Assembly (NCBI RefSeq): GCF_029633865.1
Contig: NC_079214.1
Coordinates: forward strand, 19,780,119 to 19,844,118
Direction: 5' to 3'
From: Lampris incognitus
Taxonomy: Eukaryota; Chordata; Actinopteri; Lampriformes; Lampridae
Length of the DNA: 64,000 bases
The notes below the pieces were generated by a model. It was not told the DNA's origin. It was given only the letters and a program-made list of their open reading frames with translations, and did no database searches. This document shows, one piece after another, positions 29,264 to 53,911 of the stretch (position 1 is the stretch's first letter; each line of letters starts with the position of its first letter). The position numbers were made by a program, and so were the translations under genes.

Positions 29264-29514
29264 ATATATTAAATATATATATATATAATGCAATCCAGCA
29301 ACGTCCTTCTGCTATATTTGTGGTAGCAGCTCTCTGAAGGTATTTGTTAAGAGAAATGACACGCACAATAGCCGTTTTACAACTTTCACGTTTTTGTTTT
29401 TTTGTTTTTTTTAGTTTTTTTTTTTTAACTTCTGATGTTAATTACTTCCGAATGATTTCCTCCTGTCAGAGGACTACTTCCGGGCCTGCGTTTGAAAGTG
29501 AAAGTATGGAAAGT

Positions 29515-30534
29515 ATGGAGCGTCATGCTGTTGGCAATTTGTCACCCTCGATTGCCCTCCAAGGTAAGAGGAAAAAAACAGCATAAAATATAACGATATT
29601 TTTATAAAGTATCTCGATCTTTCTTTGCGTTTGTACTGCGTTGTTGCCCGATATGTCAAGGCAGTGCAAGGCAGGTGTGTAAGAATACATAAATAAATAA
29701 ACAAACAAACAAAAACAATAGTTGACAGCTAAACGTCAAACGGTCATTTAAAACGTAATGTTTTTCGTTTTTCTTGTACAACGACATCCCAGTGACTGAA
29801 TCGTAGCCTACAAACATGTAAACGATAATTACACATTACATACCAGTGGACTGATGCCACTGCTTTCTGTGTCCTTTCAGAGGAGCATCAGTTTAAAGAA
29901 TGGATGACAGAGGTACGCGTGTATCAGCTATGGATTAATATATTGATCCAAAGGATAACTATGACCTGGATGAATGAGAACATTCACAGACATTAATGTA
30001 TTGATCATATCTGTAGTGCCCTTTTCTAAATATTTTAAGTTGATAGTTTTTTTTCTTTTCTTGCTGACTTTCTGATCTACAGCACGGCAAAGTTTACAGC
30101 TCAGCGGAGTACCACCGACGACTGCAGATATTCGTTGAGAACAAAAGGAGCATTGATGAACATAATGCTGGGAATCACTCCTACACACGTACGTACTTAA
30201 GTGACTTTGTTTTATAGTCGGCTGCTCATGTGCAAAGCTCCCCACATTTAGGCTCTAGGTTATGCCTTGTGAGTTTTATTTCTCTCCATGTTATATCACC
30301 TATATCATCTATATATATTTTGTGTATCTTTGATATACAAAATGCTCTCCACCTGCCACATTGATAGCTTAATATAATACCCGAAAGGTGGATTGCACAT
30401 TTATCTAAAACAAACCCCAGTGATTATTCTAATGAGGTCTTTTTGTTTTCAAACTTTTCCTAGAGGGGCTGAACCAGTTCTCAGACATGACATTTGAGGA
30501 ATTCAAGAGGTGCTACCTTATGACAGAGCCACAG
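29515..30534 (+). pseudogene. ctsh: Orphan ctsh exons 1-4 (copy A)
   Basis: Cathepsin H 5' exons without an adjoining catalytic part: 29515-29563, 29881-29912, 30083-30188 and 30464-30534, all with intact GT-AG borders and the same phases as copy B. Exon 1 has lost about 30 bases, so the usual start gives MERHAVGNLSPSIALQ, without a hydrophobic signal core. Exons 2-4 keep the prodomain ERFNIN spacing (EYHRRLQIFVENKRSIDEHN) and GLNQFSDMTF, and end in EPQ. An in-frame ATG at 29,356 would add a Phe-rich stretch encoded by a poly-T tract. It could be a dead duplicate, or an alternative 5' cassette spliced to exon 5 (44,442). The sequence alone does not decide. Confidence 0.85.
29934..30006. mobile_element. 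43-bp Penelope-like end inserted with 15-bp target duplication
   Basis: In copy A ctsh intron 2, ATTAATATATTGATC (29,934-29,948) and ATTAATGTATTGATC (29,992-30,006) flank 43 bp containing ATGACCTGGATGAATGAGAA. Copy B has a single ATTAATGTATTGATC with no insert. The inserted text matches the Penelope-like end seen at 45,170-45,200 (minus) and 55,700-55,735. Confidence 0.85.
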
Positions 30535-30579
30535 GTATAGTACACCCTCATTTTGATAGAACCTTGGGTACAGTACGCT

Positions 30580-31452
30580 AACAGTGGGTACCGAAACCCG
30601 GTATTAAATGGGCACCGGTGCTAAAGATTGTAGTATAGATAAGCACCGACATTAATAGAGAAAATAAATGTCCTATTTATTTAGACTACATAAACGTTAT
30701 CTTGCACCTTTTGCCTTACCACTCCATTTCTAATTTACAATAAAATGAAGATATTCGTCGATGATGCATTTTCACTATTAACAGTCCAGACCTTGATGTG
30801 TGTGCGAGCTGAGGGGCCGGGCAAGCTCTCTCTGCCTCTCTCTCAGACACGCACATACAGAGCAGCCTGCTGTTAGTGACAATGGCGGAGAGAACTAAAT
30901 GGTCAAAAGTCTGGTTATGCTTCACTGGAGTCGATGCTGACAATGCTCGTTACCACAGGTGCAACAAGTCTTTTGCATGTAAAGGCGGAAACACAAGCAA
31001 TCTTTAGAAACATCTAGCGAAAGTGCATCAAATACAGGCGGAGAAACGGACAGTTTTCGACTGCCTAGCTCGTCATTCATTTCTCATTGCCCCATCCATT
31101 TCAGGTATGTTATGTATGCTAGCAGCCTGGAACCCACACGGAGTTATGTAAATTATACAAACATGGGTTAATGATTAAAAATAATGCTCTGCCCAGACAT
31201 AGAAAAAAAAAAAGAAACGTTTATCCCCCATCGATTATCCAAACCACTTATCCTGCTCTCAGGGTTGCGGGGATGCTGGAGCCTACCTATCCCAGCAGTC
31301 ATTGGGCGGCAGGCCACCAGGTCTGACCTTAGTTTTTTTTCTTTAAAAATGAACAAAAAGAATCGATAAGAGTATCGTTAAAGTACCTGATTGATAAGCA
31401 GTATCGGTAAGCGTAGTAGTAGCGTTAAAATCTTAGCAATACCCATCCCTAC
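30580..31452 (+). mobile_element. hAT transposon relic with BED zinc finger
   Basis: The ends AACAGTGGGTACCGAAACCC and ...AATACCCATCCCTAC are hAT-type inverted repeats. The flanking 8-bp duplications are AGTACGCT (30,572-30,579) and AGTACACG (31,453-31,460). The interior (30,882-31,090) encodes MAERTKWSKVWLCFTGVDAD, then YHRCNKSFACKGGNTSNL and KHLAKVHQ after a stop: the BED-type DNA-binding finger of a hAT transposase. The catalytic part is gone. A SINE tail (31,225-31,320, minus) is nested. Absent from copy B. Confidence 0.82.
31225..31320 (-). repeat. SINE tail nested in the hAT relic
   Basis: The minus strand reads CCAATGACTGCTGGGATAGG and then a GGATAAGTGGTTTGGATAAT tail. Same family tail as 34,930-35,055. 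Confidence 0.75.
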
Positions 31453-32013
31453 AGTACACGTTGCATTACATGGTATGCATTTACCTCTTAGGCTGAATGT
31501 ACAACTGTAGCTGCAGTAGATTAATTTGCAGTGAGTGCAAGATAAAATGTTCATCTCAACATGCCTCAACACTCATTCGTTTGAACATTTGACTGGTGTA
31601 ACTGCCCCATTGCTGTAAATTGGGAAATGTCAGAATCAACTGTATTGGCCAAGTGTGCACATGCATATGAGGAATTTGACTCCGGTTTACAGCAGCTTCT
31701 AGTACTTACATATACCACTCACGAAATCTGATGTATTGCTTACTTCACACATACTACACTACTGTACAATATTAAGAACATCTATTACATTAGTGATCTC
31801 TTGGTGAACTAAGTTATTATTGTCAATCCAGAGCTGTGAGGAAAGGAAAATACAGATCAGAGATACTAAAATGTTTTTAAAAGTGTCACAAGAGGGGGTA
31901 CAGACTGCTTGTCTGTTTCAGTTTGACCAAGCAAATGACCCTGTTCAGGTCACTGCCCAGGAGAGGGCAGCAAATTCTACGGGTCCGGGGACTTCAATAC
32001 AAGGCTCCGTACT

Positions 32014-33043
32014 ACGGTGGCCCCGAAGTGCAAATCACAACGAGAAATAGGAACGCAATGATGCAGGGCATACATATGAGGTGATACTTGATTATGCTGT
32101 CAACTTTTCACAACATCCCTATGAGTATGTGCACTCTGGAGACACGTTTAAAAGGTGCACGGTTATATGGAAGAAAGAACTACTAACTAGCTGATGTGAG
32201 GCATACCATTCTTTGTCACAATGAGGGCAATACAGCTTCATATTTTTATTTCCCTGTCCTGGTTCCTTTGGTGTTCTCCTTTGTGTGGCAACGTGAAAGA
32301 TACTTTTATTCCTCTTAAAGAGATGGACAGTGCGACCAGTCAGCGACGATCTTTGTTGATAGGCACCCACCTCTTCCGTTCGGAGTTTAAAGAGATACTA
32401 AACACTTAAATATATTTTTTGAGCTGTAAACTAAATGATATGACTCTACGGCGATGAAACACATCGATGCTGGTGTTAATATTGATATTTCTTACCAAAT
32501 TTATAAAAATCGGCATTTCATGGTTTGGAAAAGTCTCAATACGGCCAGCTACTGTTTTAAATCAGCCCTGACCCTTGCAGGGCCAATGCTGACTTGAGAG
32601 TCAACTAATTAGGACTTATCTACATCATGAAATAACCAAGAAAATTTTTAAAAATGTTTTTAACGCCCTCTGATCAGAGGCGGGCGATCCAACTCCTTCA
32701 CTTGTTTGCGCCATGCTGGAAGGTGGGCCGGTGGAGGGGACCACGGTGATGTGTGGCAGGCCTTTCTCGTGGATCTCTCAGCTACTCCTGCCTCACGTAC
32801 ACGTCCCCCGCCACCTTGCCCCCCTCTCAGCTCCATGGCCACTTTTTGGCATTTTTCAAAATTATGCAGTGGGTGGAGTTAGGCTCAGACCTGGGGGAGA
32901 AGTTGCATGTTAATGTCTTTGTGTTTTCTGATTTGCCGTTGTGATTCCCTATTTATCCTTGTGATTTTCTATATGCCATTGTGTTTTCTGATTTGTCGTT
33001 GTGTTTGCCTATTTGTCATTGTGATTTGCACTTCAGGACCTCT
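32014..33043. mobile_element. Foldback element, copy A version
   Basis: The ends ACGGTGGCCCCGAAGTGCAA and TTGCACTTCAGGACCTC are inverted repeats. The right side carries TTGTGTTTTCTGATTTG-type tandem units (32,910-33,030). The interior (32,060-32,900) differs from copy B and was not recognised. The two copies of the segment hold different versions of this element at the same site. Confidence 0.65.
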
Positions 33044-34250
33044 ACTGAAGAGCTACAGGGGGCCAAACCAGAGAAAGAGCAACAGGCGCTGAACGGAGAA
33101 CCTAACCTGGAGGAGCAGTAGGGTTTGTTCTTTATTTAGATAGAAACATATTTTAGCAGAGAGAAAGCAAGCTTTGCATTTAGGTAAATATTAGCTGTTA
33201 TAAGTTAATCATGTAACAATATTTACCATCATGTAACAGTAATCAAGTAACAGTTGATTTATTGTATAAGAATTTTAGTGCGCCTGCTCTAATGTGAGCA
33301 GGGATTGAGTTTCTTGCAAATGGTTGAAACGCAATGGAATAATGATTAAGAATTGTGCATTGTGTGCATGTTTAGTGACCAATGTAACAGCTGCCATATT
33401 GTCTCAGTATTAGTCAGTGTAATCAAAACAAATCATTGAGTTGATTGTATTTTAAATATATTTTTTTCAATTAATCATATCACATAACTCATTGTATTTT
33501 AGTCATGATTGCCATTTATTCACTTCTCTAGCAACCAGTCCCTTATGAGCCTGTGTTACTGTAATCAAGGTTTTGATATGATTGAGTAATACTCATCAGG
33601 GGTGGCTTCTTGGCTTAGACAGGGGAGGCAATGACTCCCCAAAATTTTGGGAGAGAAAAAATTAAATTGAATAATCTCAAGATGTTGCTCTGTGTAATAT
33701 GTGTAACTATTTAGTTGACCAGTTTTACTTACAGTACGAAATTAGGCCCCTTACATCCCCTACGCAAACCAACGTACACAATGACGCAAAGATAATGAAA
33801 GGGGCGTTCCTCACGTTCTCGCGTAGCAAAGGTGTGCCTCTGAATTGTAATGTGACGTAAACGTGGTGAAATTCCATATTTCCTGCAGAACTACTAATTG
33901 CAAATACTCAACAAGCACCACAATCAAAGTAGCTGTTTCCGGGAACAGGCAAAGCTGGCAGCATCCACCGGACTGCTGTGGCTCCTCTGATGGGCAGTGA
34001 GAGGGACAATGCAATGAGGGTGATTGTCAAGTTGGATGATGACATCCAAAAGTACTGGAAATGCCTCTCTTCATCCAAGTGACTCATAGGCCAAATGAGA
34101 GAATAATATTCCCCATCTTGGCATTCTTGATGTATTTTAAGGACGTACTGCCCGTCCTCTATTTTTCATCTTTCGGTGGCAATTGAGAATGTACAATATT
34201 AAACATTCCTCCTGGGTAACCATTTTTGAAATACTCCGCTCAGTATCTGT
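33044..34250. other. Copy A, rest of ctsh intron 4 duplicate
   Basis: Aligns with copy B 41,074-42,265. No exon was recognised. It includes a short open stretch ending EEQ and a stop at 33,119 that is not conserved in frame in copy B. Confidence 0.6.
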
Positions 34251-34261
34251 ATGCATGCGGA

Positions 34262-34870
34262 ATAATCCAGGTAAGAAAATGAAAGAAAGTTCAATCAGTT
34301 CATCTGGACACAGTGTAATCACAGGGGGAGAAGGACGACAGCTGCCTAAGTGTAAACCAGTGGTGATTCCGTATGTGGCGGGAGTGTCAGAACAGTTGAG
34401 ACGCGTATTTTCCAAACACCACATCTCAGTTGCTTTCAAACCCCAAAACACGCTGTGCCAGAAATTGGTCCACCCCAAGGATCAAGTCCCCCGGCACAAT
34501 CAGGAGCAATATAGTTAACACTGGTAAGTGCCAGAAGGATTGCTGTGACATGTACATTGGGGAAACTAAACAGATGCTGGCCAAGAGGATGACACAACAC
34601 AGAAGAGCTAACACGTCAGGCCAGGACTCCACAGTCTACACCCATCTACAGGCCAGTGGCCACTCTTTCAAGGATGAGGATGTGCACATCCTTCATGGGG
34701 AGGAACACTCGTTTGAATGGGGAGTCAAAGAGGCCACCTAGAGGAAATGACCATCCCTGAACTGAGGGGAGGTAAGAGTACATCTGTCGCCATCTTACAA
34801 TGCTGTGGTTGCAAACATTCCCAAATCCTCTGTGAATAGTACACACTGCCATTGAAACTCTAGTTAATGG
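34262..34870 (+). mobile_element. Penelope-like element, GIY-YIG endonuclease part
   Basis: Reads VIPYVAGVSEQLRRVFSKHH, a stop near 34,518, then in another frame CQKDCCDMYIGETKQMLAKR, MTQHRRAN and VYTHLQASGHSFKDEDVHIL. This is the linker and GIY-YIG nuclease at the C terminus of Penelope-like reverse transcriptases. The following NRGG..VHLSPSYNAVVANIP tail also fits. The reverse transcriptase core is missing, so the copy is strongly 5' truncated. It sits at the junction between copies A and B. Confidence 0.85.
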
Positions 34871-34929
34871 TCACTGATATTTGCATATGAAACTGATTGT
34901 TGTTTGGTCGTTCGTTTTTTTGAGACTTA

Positions 34930-35055
34930 GGCCCTGTGATTGCCTGGCGGCTTGTCCAGGGTGTCTCCCCATCTGCCGCCCAATGACTGCTGGGATAGGC
35001 TCCAGCATCCCCATGACCCTGAGAGCAGGATAAGCGGTTTGGATAATGGATGAAC
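34930..35055 (+). repeat. SINE 3' tail fragment
   Basis: Contains TGCCGCCCAATGACTGCTGG and ends in GCGGTTTGGATAATGGATGA. Confidence 0.75.
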
Positions 35056-35939
35056 ATCCAATATGGCGTTTCGTATGAGGTGTTTTGTTCTTGATCGGTG
35101 CAGCCTAACTTTTGTTGTAGTTGGCTTTAGTTTAGCTTTAGACCGTTTTGCAGTTGGATGTGCTATACATGCTTTCGTATAACACTTTAGTGTATAATGC
35201 ATTTAAAGTACGCCCAGAGGAGACAAATAATGGCTTGTATTAGTACATGTAGCCCAGAGCCTTAATTCAAATTTTCTTACCAACACTACCCCACCCCCAC
35301 TTTTGCCTTCTTGCTGAACTACATCAGGAGCCGCTAATGATAGTCTGAGTTGAGTAAGTGATTGTTGAGTAAGAGTGTAGAGAGAGATGAAAAACCTATT
35401 AGGACATAGCCATCAGACCGTTGACAGGAAAAAACTGATGCCCTGTTGAACAAGGTGTGGGAAAATTATGGGGAGATGTTCCTCACCTTTGTGAAAGGTT
35501 GAGGGGGTGAGATAGAGCAGTATAAAGAAAACTACAAAAGAGGAATCAGAGAGTTCCTTCGACTGTGGGAATGAAGTCCTGGAGGAGGATCTGTTGGATT
35601 ACCAACATGGAACTACGCCCAAGAGGAATAATTGACTAATGGTCTAAAAGGACTTTATTTCTGAGGGAGGACTTGCTTTCAGGGCGCTTTGCTCTGAAGA
35701 GGACCTATGCCCTGGCCTTTACATGGACTTTAGAGGCAGGATGAATAGCATGGGAATGCAGCACTATCTGTTTCCTTGAAATAGGTTGGTAAATACAGAG
35801 TGGATTTTATCTTCTTGATATTGATCTTTTATTATTAATTTTCTTTTACATATTTTTTCATGGTGAAAATGTCAATAAACGTATAGTACTGTAGTTTTCT
35901 GGATCTTTATACCTCATTTTAGGTATACATTTTACTCAG
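35056..35939. other. Unassigned spacer between the duplication copies
   Basis: Contains a region (35,380-35,770) that looks like decayed coding sequence of a repeat (several short Glu/Leu-rich open stretches, with AATAAA at about 35,875), but no family was recognised. Confidence 0.35.
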
Positions 35940-35993
35940 TGGGAAGCCTTTATGAAGCGTCTGAGAATCGAACCTAAAACATCGTCGCAAAGA
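35940..35993 (+). pseudogene. rasgrf1: Broken copy of the rasgrf1 last exon
   Basis: Matches 22,975-23,028 (LRIEPKTSS region) but lacks two bases in the former ...GCGTCTCTGAG... and has CAA instead of the TGA stop. It has no upstream rasgrf1 exons, so it is a dead by-product of the duplication. Confidence 0.88.
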
Positions 35994-36529
35994 GGACCAC
36001 TCTCTTCCCCTCTCCCCCTCCCTCCCTCCCTCAGCCCCATGGGGGAACAGTAACTATGATGTACATAAAGTACTATTTCTATTAGTATTATCTATTAGTA
36101 TGTATTATTAGGCTGTGCCCTTCTAGTATGTGCCCCGCAATGGATTCGTTGTGTACAGTTGTTCGAGATTGAGTAGAAGCCCACAGAGGTTTTATTTATA
36201 GAGTTACAGATTATTTATTGGTTATTGTCTTAAAGATAATTGATTGATGAAATTACTTTCGACAACAGAATAAACAGAGTACAGCACATATAAATGAAAT
36301 ATTTAGTCACAGTTTAAAGGGAAGGTATAGTGTGGTTACTCATTTACATTCACAAGAGATGACATTAACAAAAGTACATAAGGTAGTTTGACACATCATG
36401 CATGAAGACCAAGTCCTGGTTTTCTATTAATATGTAACGGCGCCATAGATGACTGCAGTTAGTCTTTATAACAAGTTGCTATTGATAAAACTATTCTGCA
36501 TTAGTACTGTCACTTCCTTTTTGTCTCTC

Positions 36530-36935
36530 AAATCTACTACTACTACTACTACTACTTTCGGCTGCTCCCGTTAGAGGTCGCCATAGCGGATCATCCGTTT
36601 CCATCTCTTCCTGTCCTCTGCATCTTCCTCTGTCACTCCAGCCACCTGCATGCCCTCTCTCACCACATCCATAAACCTCCTCTTTGGCCTTCCTCTTCTC
36701 CTCTTCCCTGGCAGCTTCATATTCAGCATCCTCCCAATATCCCCAGCATCTCTCCTCCACACATGTCTAAGCCATCTCAATCTTGCCTCTCTTGCTTTGT
36801 CTCCAAAGCGTCCAACCCGAGCTGTCCCTCTAATGTACTCGTTCCTAATCCTGTCCTTCTTCATCACTCCCAATGGAAATCTTAGCATCTTCAACTCTGC
36901 CACCTCCATCTCTGCCTCCTGACTTCTTCTTTTTT
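36530..36935 (-). mobile_element. RTE-like LINE 3' end
   Basis: Minus strand: RQEAEMEVAELKMLRF(P)LGVMKKDR, then GRFGDKAREARLRWLRHVWR and KRMIRYGDL, with a (TAG)n tail at the left (CTACTACTAC on +). Flanked by TTTTGTCTCTCAAAT and TTTTGTCTCAAGTAT. Copy A lacks the insertion (near 23,565), so it came after the duplication. Confidence 0.88.
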
Positions 36936-39043
36936 TTGTCTCAAGTATCGATTTCAAAAGTGGAGCTGAGAGGCATATTTTAATACGTATCACATATATT
37001 AATCAGATGGTTACCAGATCATGAGTTACACTTCCTGATGAGTAGAGCAGAAACAATTCTCTTCAGGGGCAAAGGAAAAAGGACAGTGCATGTTTACTGG
37101 ATGAAAAATGAGCCGGCTATGATTTGTACCATGCACGCTGATGTATTTTATGTAGCCACTCGAGACTTCACTCAAATCTAAGAGTGTGAAATAACACTGA
37201 CACACAGTCCATGCTGATTTTTGATGGTTAGGACATCCACCTTTTCAGTCAGGAGTATGATGGAGTTTAATGTGTTGCTTCTGTCTCCTTATTCCACTGG
37301 TGGGCAACATGACTTTGTATATAAACACCGGGCAATGTATGTAGCAGATGTAATCCATATTGACCCACTTCAGGAAGTTCAACTCCCAGCTTTAAACTCA
37401 GACAAAGAAAACGTTGTGTTCATGGTTTTTCCTTGTTGGCCAGTGCATTATAATTTTTTGCCTTAATCATGAAATTGATTAGCATAGATATCACAACATT
37501 ATGTGACCTACTTTGCCAATGAAACAGAAATGTTTGCTGTTTACAATACTGTGTACAGGCAGTCTGATGCCTTTCCCAATGTGTAGTGTGTTACAAGCAT
37601 ATATTTTGAAATGTGTTGTGCTTATGATAGTTCGCCTCTGTTATACCTTCTCTGTATCTTGTCTATTCCAATGTTTTAGCCGGATTTTACCATAGTAACA
37701 TTGTGCTTATTCTTGAAATATTTATATGTATTTTTTACAAGCTTTGTATAGAAAAAACAACCAAGGCTTAAGTGGCAGGCATGTACCACTTTCACGTGTT
37801 CAAATGAAATCTATATCTACAACAGTAAGTGTACAGTATTTAACTCTCACCCATGCACATGAATCAATATCCTATAAACAGAGACGTCAAATGTTTGCAG
37901 AGAGTAATACCCAATGGTATGAGGATTATCTTTCACTCTATTTCAACAGCTTGAGAAATATTTCCAGTTTTGCAGAAAGCTGTATTATTTCCTGATTACT
38001 TCGTTAATAAATCTGTTTTATCTCAGGGGGAAAAGTGTCTTCAAGTGTACCAAGTTAATGTCTGAGACTAACCAGCAATGTCGCCGATGATTTGGTTCAT
38101 TTAAACTTTGTGAGAGACAAAGTAGGTGTTGTCCTCCCACAGGGAAGGTTCAAGTGTTTGGCTACAGTATAAACAAGCTCATTTTATAAGTTCAAGTTCA
38201 TGTTGTTTTACTTGTCAAATGCACAACTATACTTCAGGGCAGGTATTGCTGGCAATGAAATGCGTGCAGTGCCTGCCATACAGTACCTATTGCTCTGCGT
38301 GTGTTGTGCACATAAAGGAGGGTGAGGGATACTGCCAAATGTTGTATTGCCAAAAGAAGAAATATCTGTGGCACTGGACTTTGATTATTCCCTTTCACGC
38401 AAGGAAATGAAAAATAGCAATATTTACAGTTTTGTTTTGGGTTTTGTGTGTGTTTACTATTTGTTTTATGACAAAGTAGTATAGCAAGCGTGTGGTTAAA
38501 ACGTGTTTTGACAATCTTATATAAGGGTCGTCAAGGACACATGGGCAACATTCTTCTGGGGATGCAAAATTTGGCGTTAAATTCGGCGTTTAAAAAAAAG
38601 TTATTCAGAACAGACCCGCGAATCACATGACGCACACTAAGCTCGCTGCGCGCCCGAGCGTTGTCGGATAAACGGGTTTCCCAGCAGGCACCGCCACATG
38701 ACATGATGATGATGAAGATGAAGGTGGGCACGCTGAACAAAATGTGGACGGAAGAAATGTAACTAACGCGTTCGTACGACCCTCTGCGTTCACAGCTACG
38801 ACGCAGTCAGCTCTTTATACCCGCGACCCAGCAGCGTCCTTCCGCTCCATTTGTTAGCGGCTCTCCGGAGGTACCGAAAATGACTCGCCGTTGACAACAG
38901 CCGTTGTACAACTTTTAAATTTTTGTTTCATTTTTAATTTTTTTCTTTTAAATTTCCGACATGAATTTCATCCGGACGACTTTCTCCTCACAGGACCACC
39001 GCCCGACCCGCGCCTGAACGAGCACTTAACGCAACGCTACAGT

Positions 39044-51983
<12,940 letters not shown>

Positions 51984-52296
51984 GTAACAACATGAAAACT
52001 ACAGAGGAATAGACTGACCAATCACAGTTATTTGATTGGATTTGCCCTCATAGAAGACAAAACTGTGTGACACAACAATGAAATGGCAGTATTTTCAGCA
52101 GTTTTTTTAAATTTTTTTATTTAAGTGTTTTAATGTTGAGTATGTGTTTTTATAATACTTCATACTTCTCAGTATTGGCATAGCCCAATACCTACTGAGA
52201 CTAATTCTGGAAGGTTTTTGTTTTGTTTTTCATTAAATGATTTATCTAACCATGAAGAAATTAGAATATTTAGAGCCGTGTAGTATATCAAATGTT

Positions 52297-52302
52297 AATA
52301 AA
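52297..52302 (+). terminator. ctsh: Candidate ctsh poly(A) signal
   Basis: AATAAA 314 bp after the stop. Confidence 0.6.
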
Positions 52303-52986
52303 CATACGTCTGAAAGTTTTTTGCTCCAAGATATGAGCATACAGGACTTGTGATCTATTGCCACAGACCCCGACTAATTTTAGTTTTAATCGGTAGGAAA
52401 CTGTTTTTGATTAGAAAGTTTGATCAAACTGGACTTTTTGATTCAGTAACTTTTTCAACATAGTATTTCATTGACCCTCACTTTGTAATTTATGCTTTTA
52501 AAGTTTTGAATGCAAAAATGAAAAAAGTAAGTAAAATAAAATGTAATTATGAAACACAATTAGCATTTAATTAATTTGGGATCACAATTTGTGCATCAGT
52601 TTGAATATTTTAATGTTTTATAATAGTCTGCAGCAGTATGATGAAAAAAACATTTTAAAGTTTGTCTTTTTTTAATAAAAATCTGTCTGATTTTCATAAT
52701 ATACATTGGCTCTGTGTATTATTTGATACAGCCAGTCTTCTATGTTTGGCTTGGAAGCTTTACTAGATCCATTTCTTGAATAAAAGCATTTTGGCAGTGG
52801 AATGCAAGGGAGCAGCTCCTGCAATAGTTTTTTGCCCTGTTTTTCTTTTTTCATTCAGGGAAAGTTTGATAAGCACACGTTCCTTTTCAGCTTCACAATG
52901 ATTATGACCACGGTTTCACAACATTTTGTTGAACAGTTCTGTGGGAGCTATTTATCTTAAGTACCTTGCATATGGATTAGAATACT
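52303..52986. other. ctsh-wdr76 intergenic sequence
   Basis: AT-rich, with no recognised feature other than further AATAAA-like sites (for example 52,535 and 52,673 regions). Confidence 0.5.
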
Positions 52987-53175
52987 GTAGCGAATTCGGG
53001 GGGCAGTCCGAGATACCGTCGCCACAACCGGGACGCGAACCCGTATCTCCTGCACCGCAAGCGACAATGTTAACCAGTCGACTAAAGGGTCCGATCCGTT
53101 AGTCAAGGACCAACGTGTCTACTTATCCATGCACGTTACAATACTTTATTCATCCCCAAGGGGAATTTGCCCTAG
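52987..53175 (-). mobile_element. tRNA-derived SINE
   Basis: Minus strand: AGTCGACTGGTTAACATTGT (A-box region) and GGTTCGCGTCCC (B box). Single unit of the family seen at 5163-5482. Flanked on the right by TTTATTCATCCCCAAGGGGA, another common fish repeat tail. Confidence 0.7.
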
Positions 53176-53237
53176 TCCCTTAAGGAATGGCGTGTTGCCA
53201 ATGCTGTGACAAGGCATTATCATGATTGGATACCAAA

Positions 53238-53239
<2 letters not shown>

Positions 53240-53295
<56 letters not shown>

Positions 53296-53296
53296 A
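53240..53296. repeat. (CTAT)n microsatellite
   Basis: About 14 CTAT units followed by CTAAT units to about 53,318. Confidence 0.95.
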
Positions 53297-53325
53297 TAAT
53301 CTAATCTAATCTAATCTATCGGGGA

Positions 53326-53454
53326 TGGGCAACATGATCCAGGAAGGGCCGGTGTGGGTGCAGGTCTTTGTTCTAACCAAGCAGTTACACTCCTGATTCT
53401 ATACACACCTGATTCTATTCACCCACACCGGCCCTTCCTGGATCATGTTGCCCA
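53326..53454. repeat. Inverted repeat (35-bp arms)
   Basis: Left arm 53,326-53,360 (ATGGGCAACATGATCCAGGA...) and right arm 53,420-53,454 (...TCCTGGATCATGTTGCCCAC) pair almost perfectly around a 59-bp loop. Likely a small foldback MITE. Confidence 0.85.
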
Positions 53455-53631
53455 CCTCTGAGTGGGTTCTTGTGTTTTTTGATATGGAAGGCCCCAGACA
53501 TCTTACACCCGTTAAATCAAAACATCAGCCAATTAAGAGCTACACCAAGTCTTAAATTTGGGGCTGCAGCAAGCAGTTGTAAAACTCAAATTGTAATATT
53601 AATACAAAAAAACAAAAGCGACTTTGGGTGT

Positions 53632-53741
53632 CACGTGATTGGAAGATGTGACGCAGTGTCAGTCAACCAATCAGCTTTCAGAATTCTATTACGCAACGGA
53701 CTGGGAAGAGCAAGTTACAAAACATTTCCTCGCGGCGGGAA
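53632..53741 (+). promoter_or_regulatory. wdr76: wdr76 promoter region: E-box, CCAAT boxes, E2F-like site
   Basis: CACGTG (53,632-53,637), a reverse CCAAT (ATTGG 53,638-53,642), a forward CCAAT (53,667-53,671) and GGCGGGAA (53,734-53,741), an E2F consensus. They lie just upstream of a probable first exon ending at 53,911. No TATA box. WDR76 is an S-phase-expressed gene in mammals, which fits an E2F site. Motif matches only. Confidence 0.55.
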
Positions 53742-53759
53742 GGTTTATTTTTCTCCTGC

Positions 53760-53911
53760 GGCATCCCCGGGGTCCGCATTCCCGGCGGTAGGGAAAGTGT
53801 TTGCCTAAACGTGTTACCACCGACTAACTTGCTTCCCAAGAGCCAGAAAACACAACCGTGGATGCACAAGAGATTACATGTGACGGCACGCCGAAGATAC
53901 AACTGTCAGAG
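53760..53911 (+). other. wdr76: Probable wdr76 non-coding first exon with uORF
   Basis: The transcript start is not visible. The proposed exon ends at 53,911 (donor GTGAGG), and the coding exon has acceptor GTCTCATAG before 54,390. A uORF from ATG 53,862 would end, after splicing, at TGA 54,394-54,396, overlapping the main ATG (54,393) as ATGA. Confidence 0.5.

Noticed and set aside
34183-34741. A host gene with GIY-YIG domain
   Set aside because: Frames are broken and the linker matches Penelope-like elements.
35940-35993. A second rasgrf gene
   Set aside because: Only a fragment of the last exon, frameshifted and without stop; explained by the segmental duplication.
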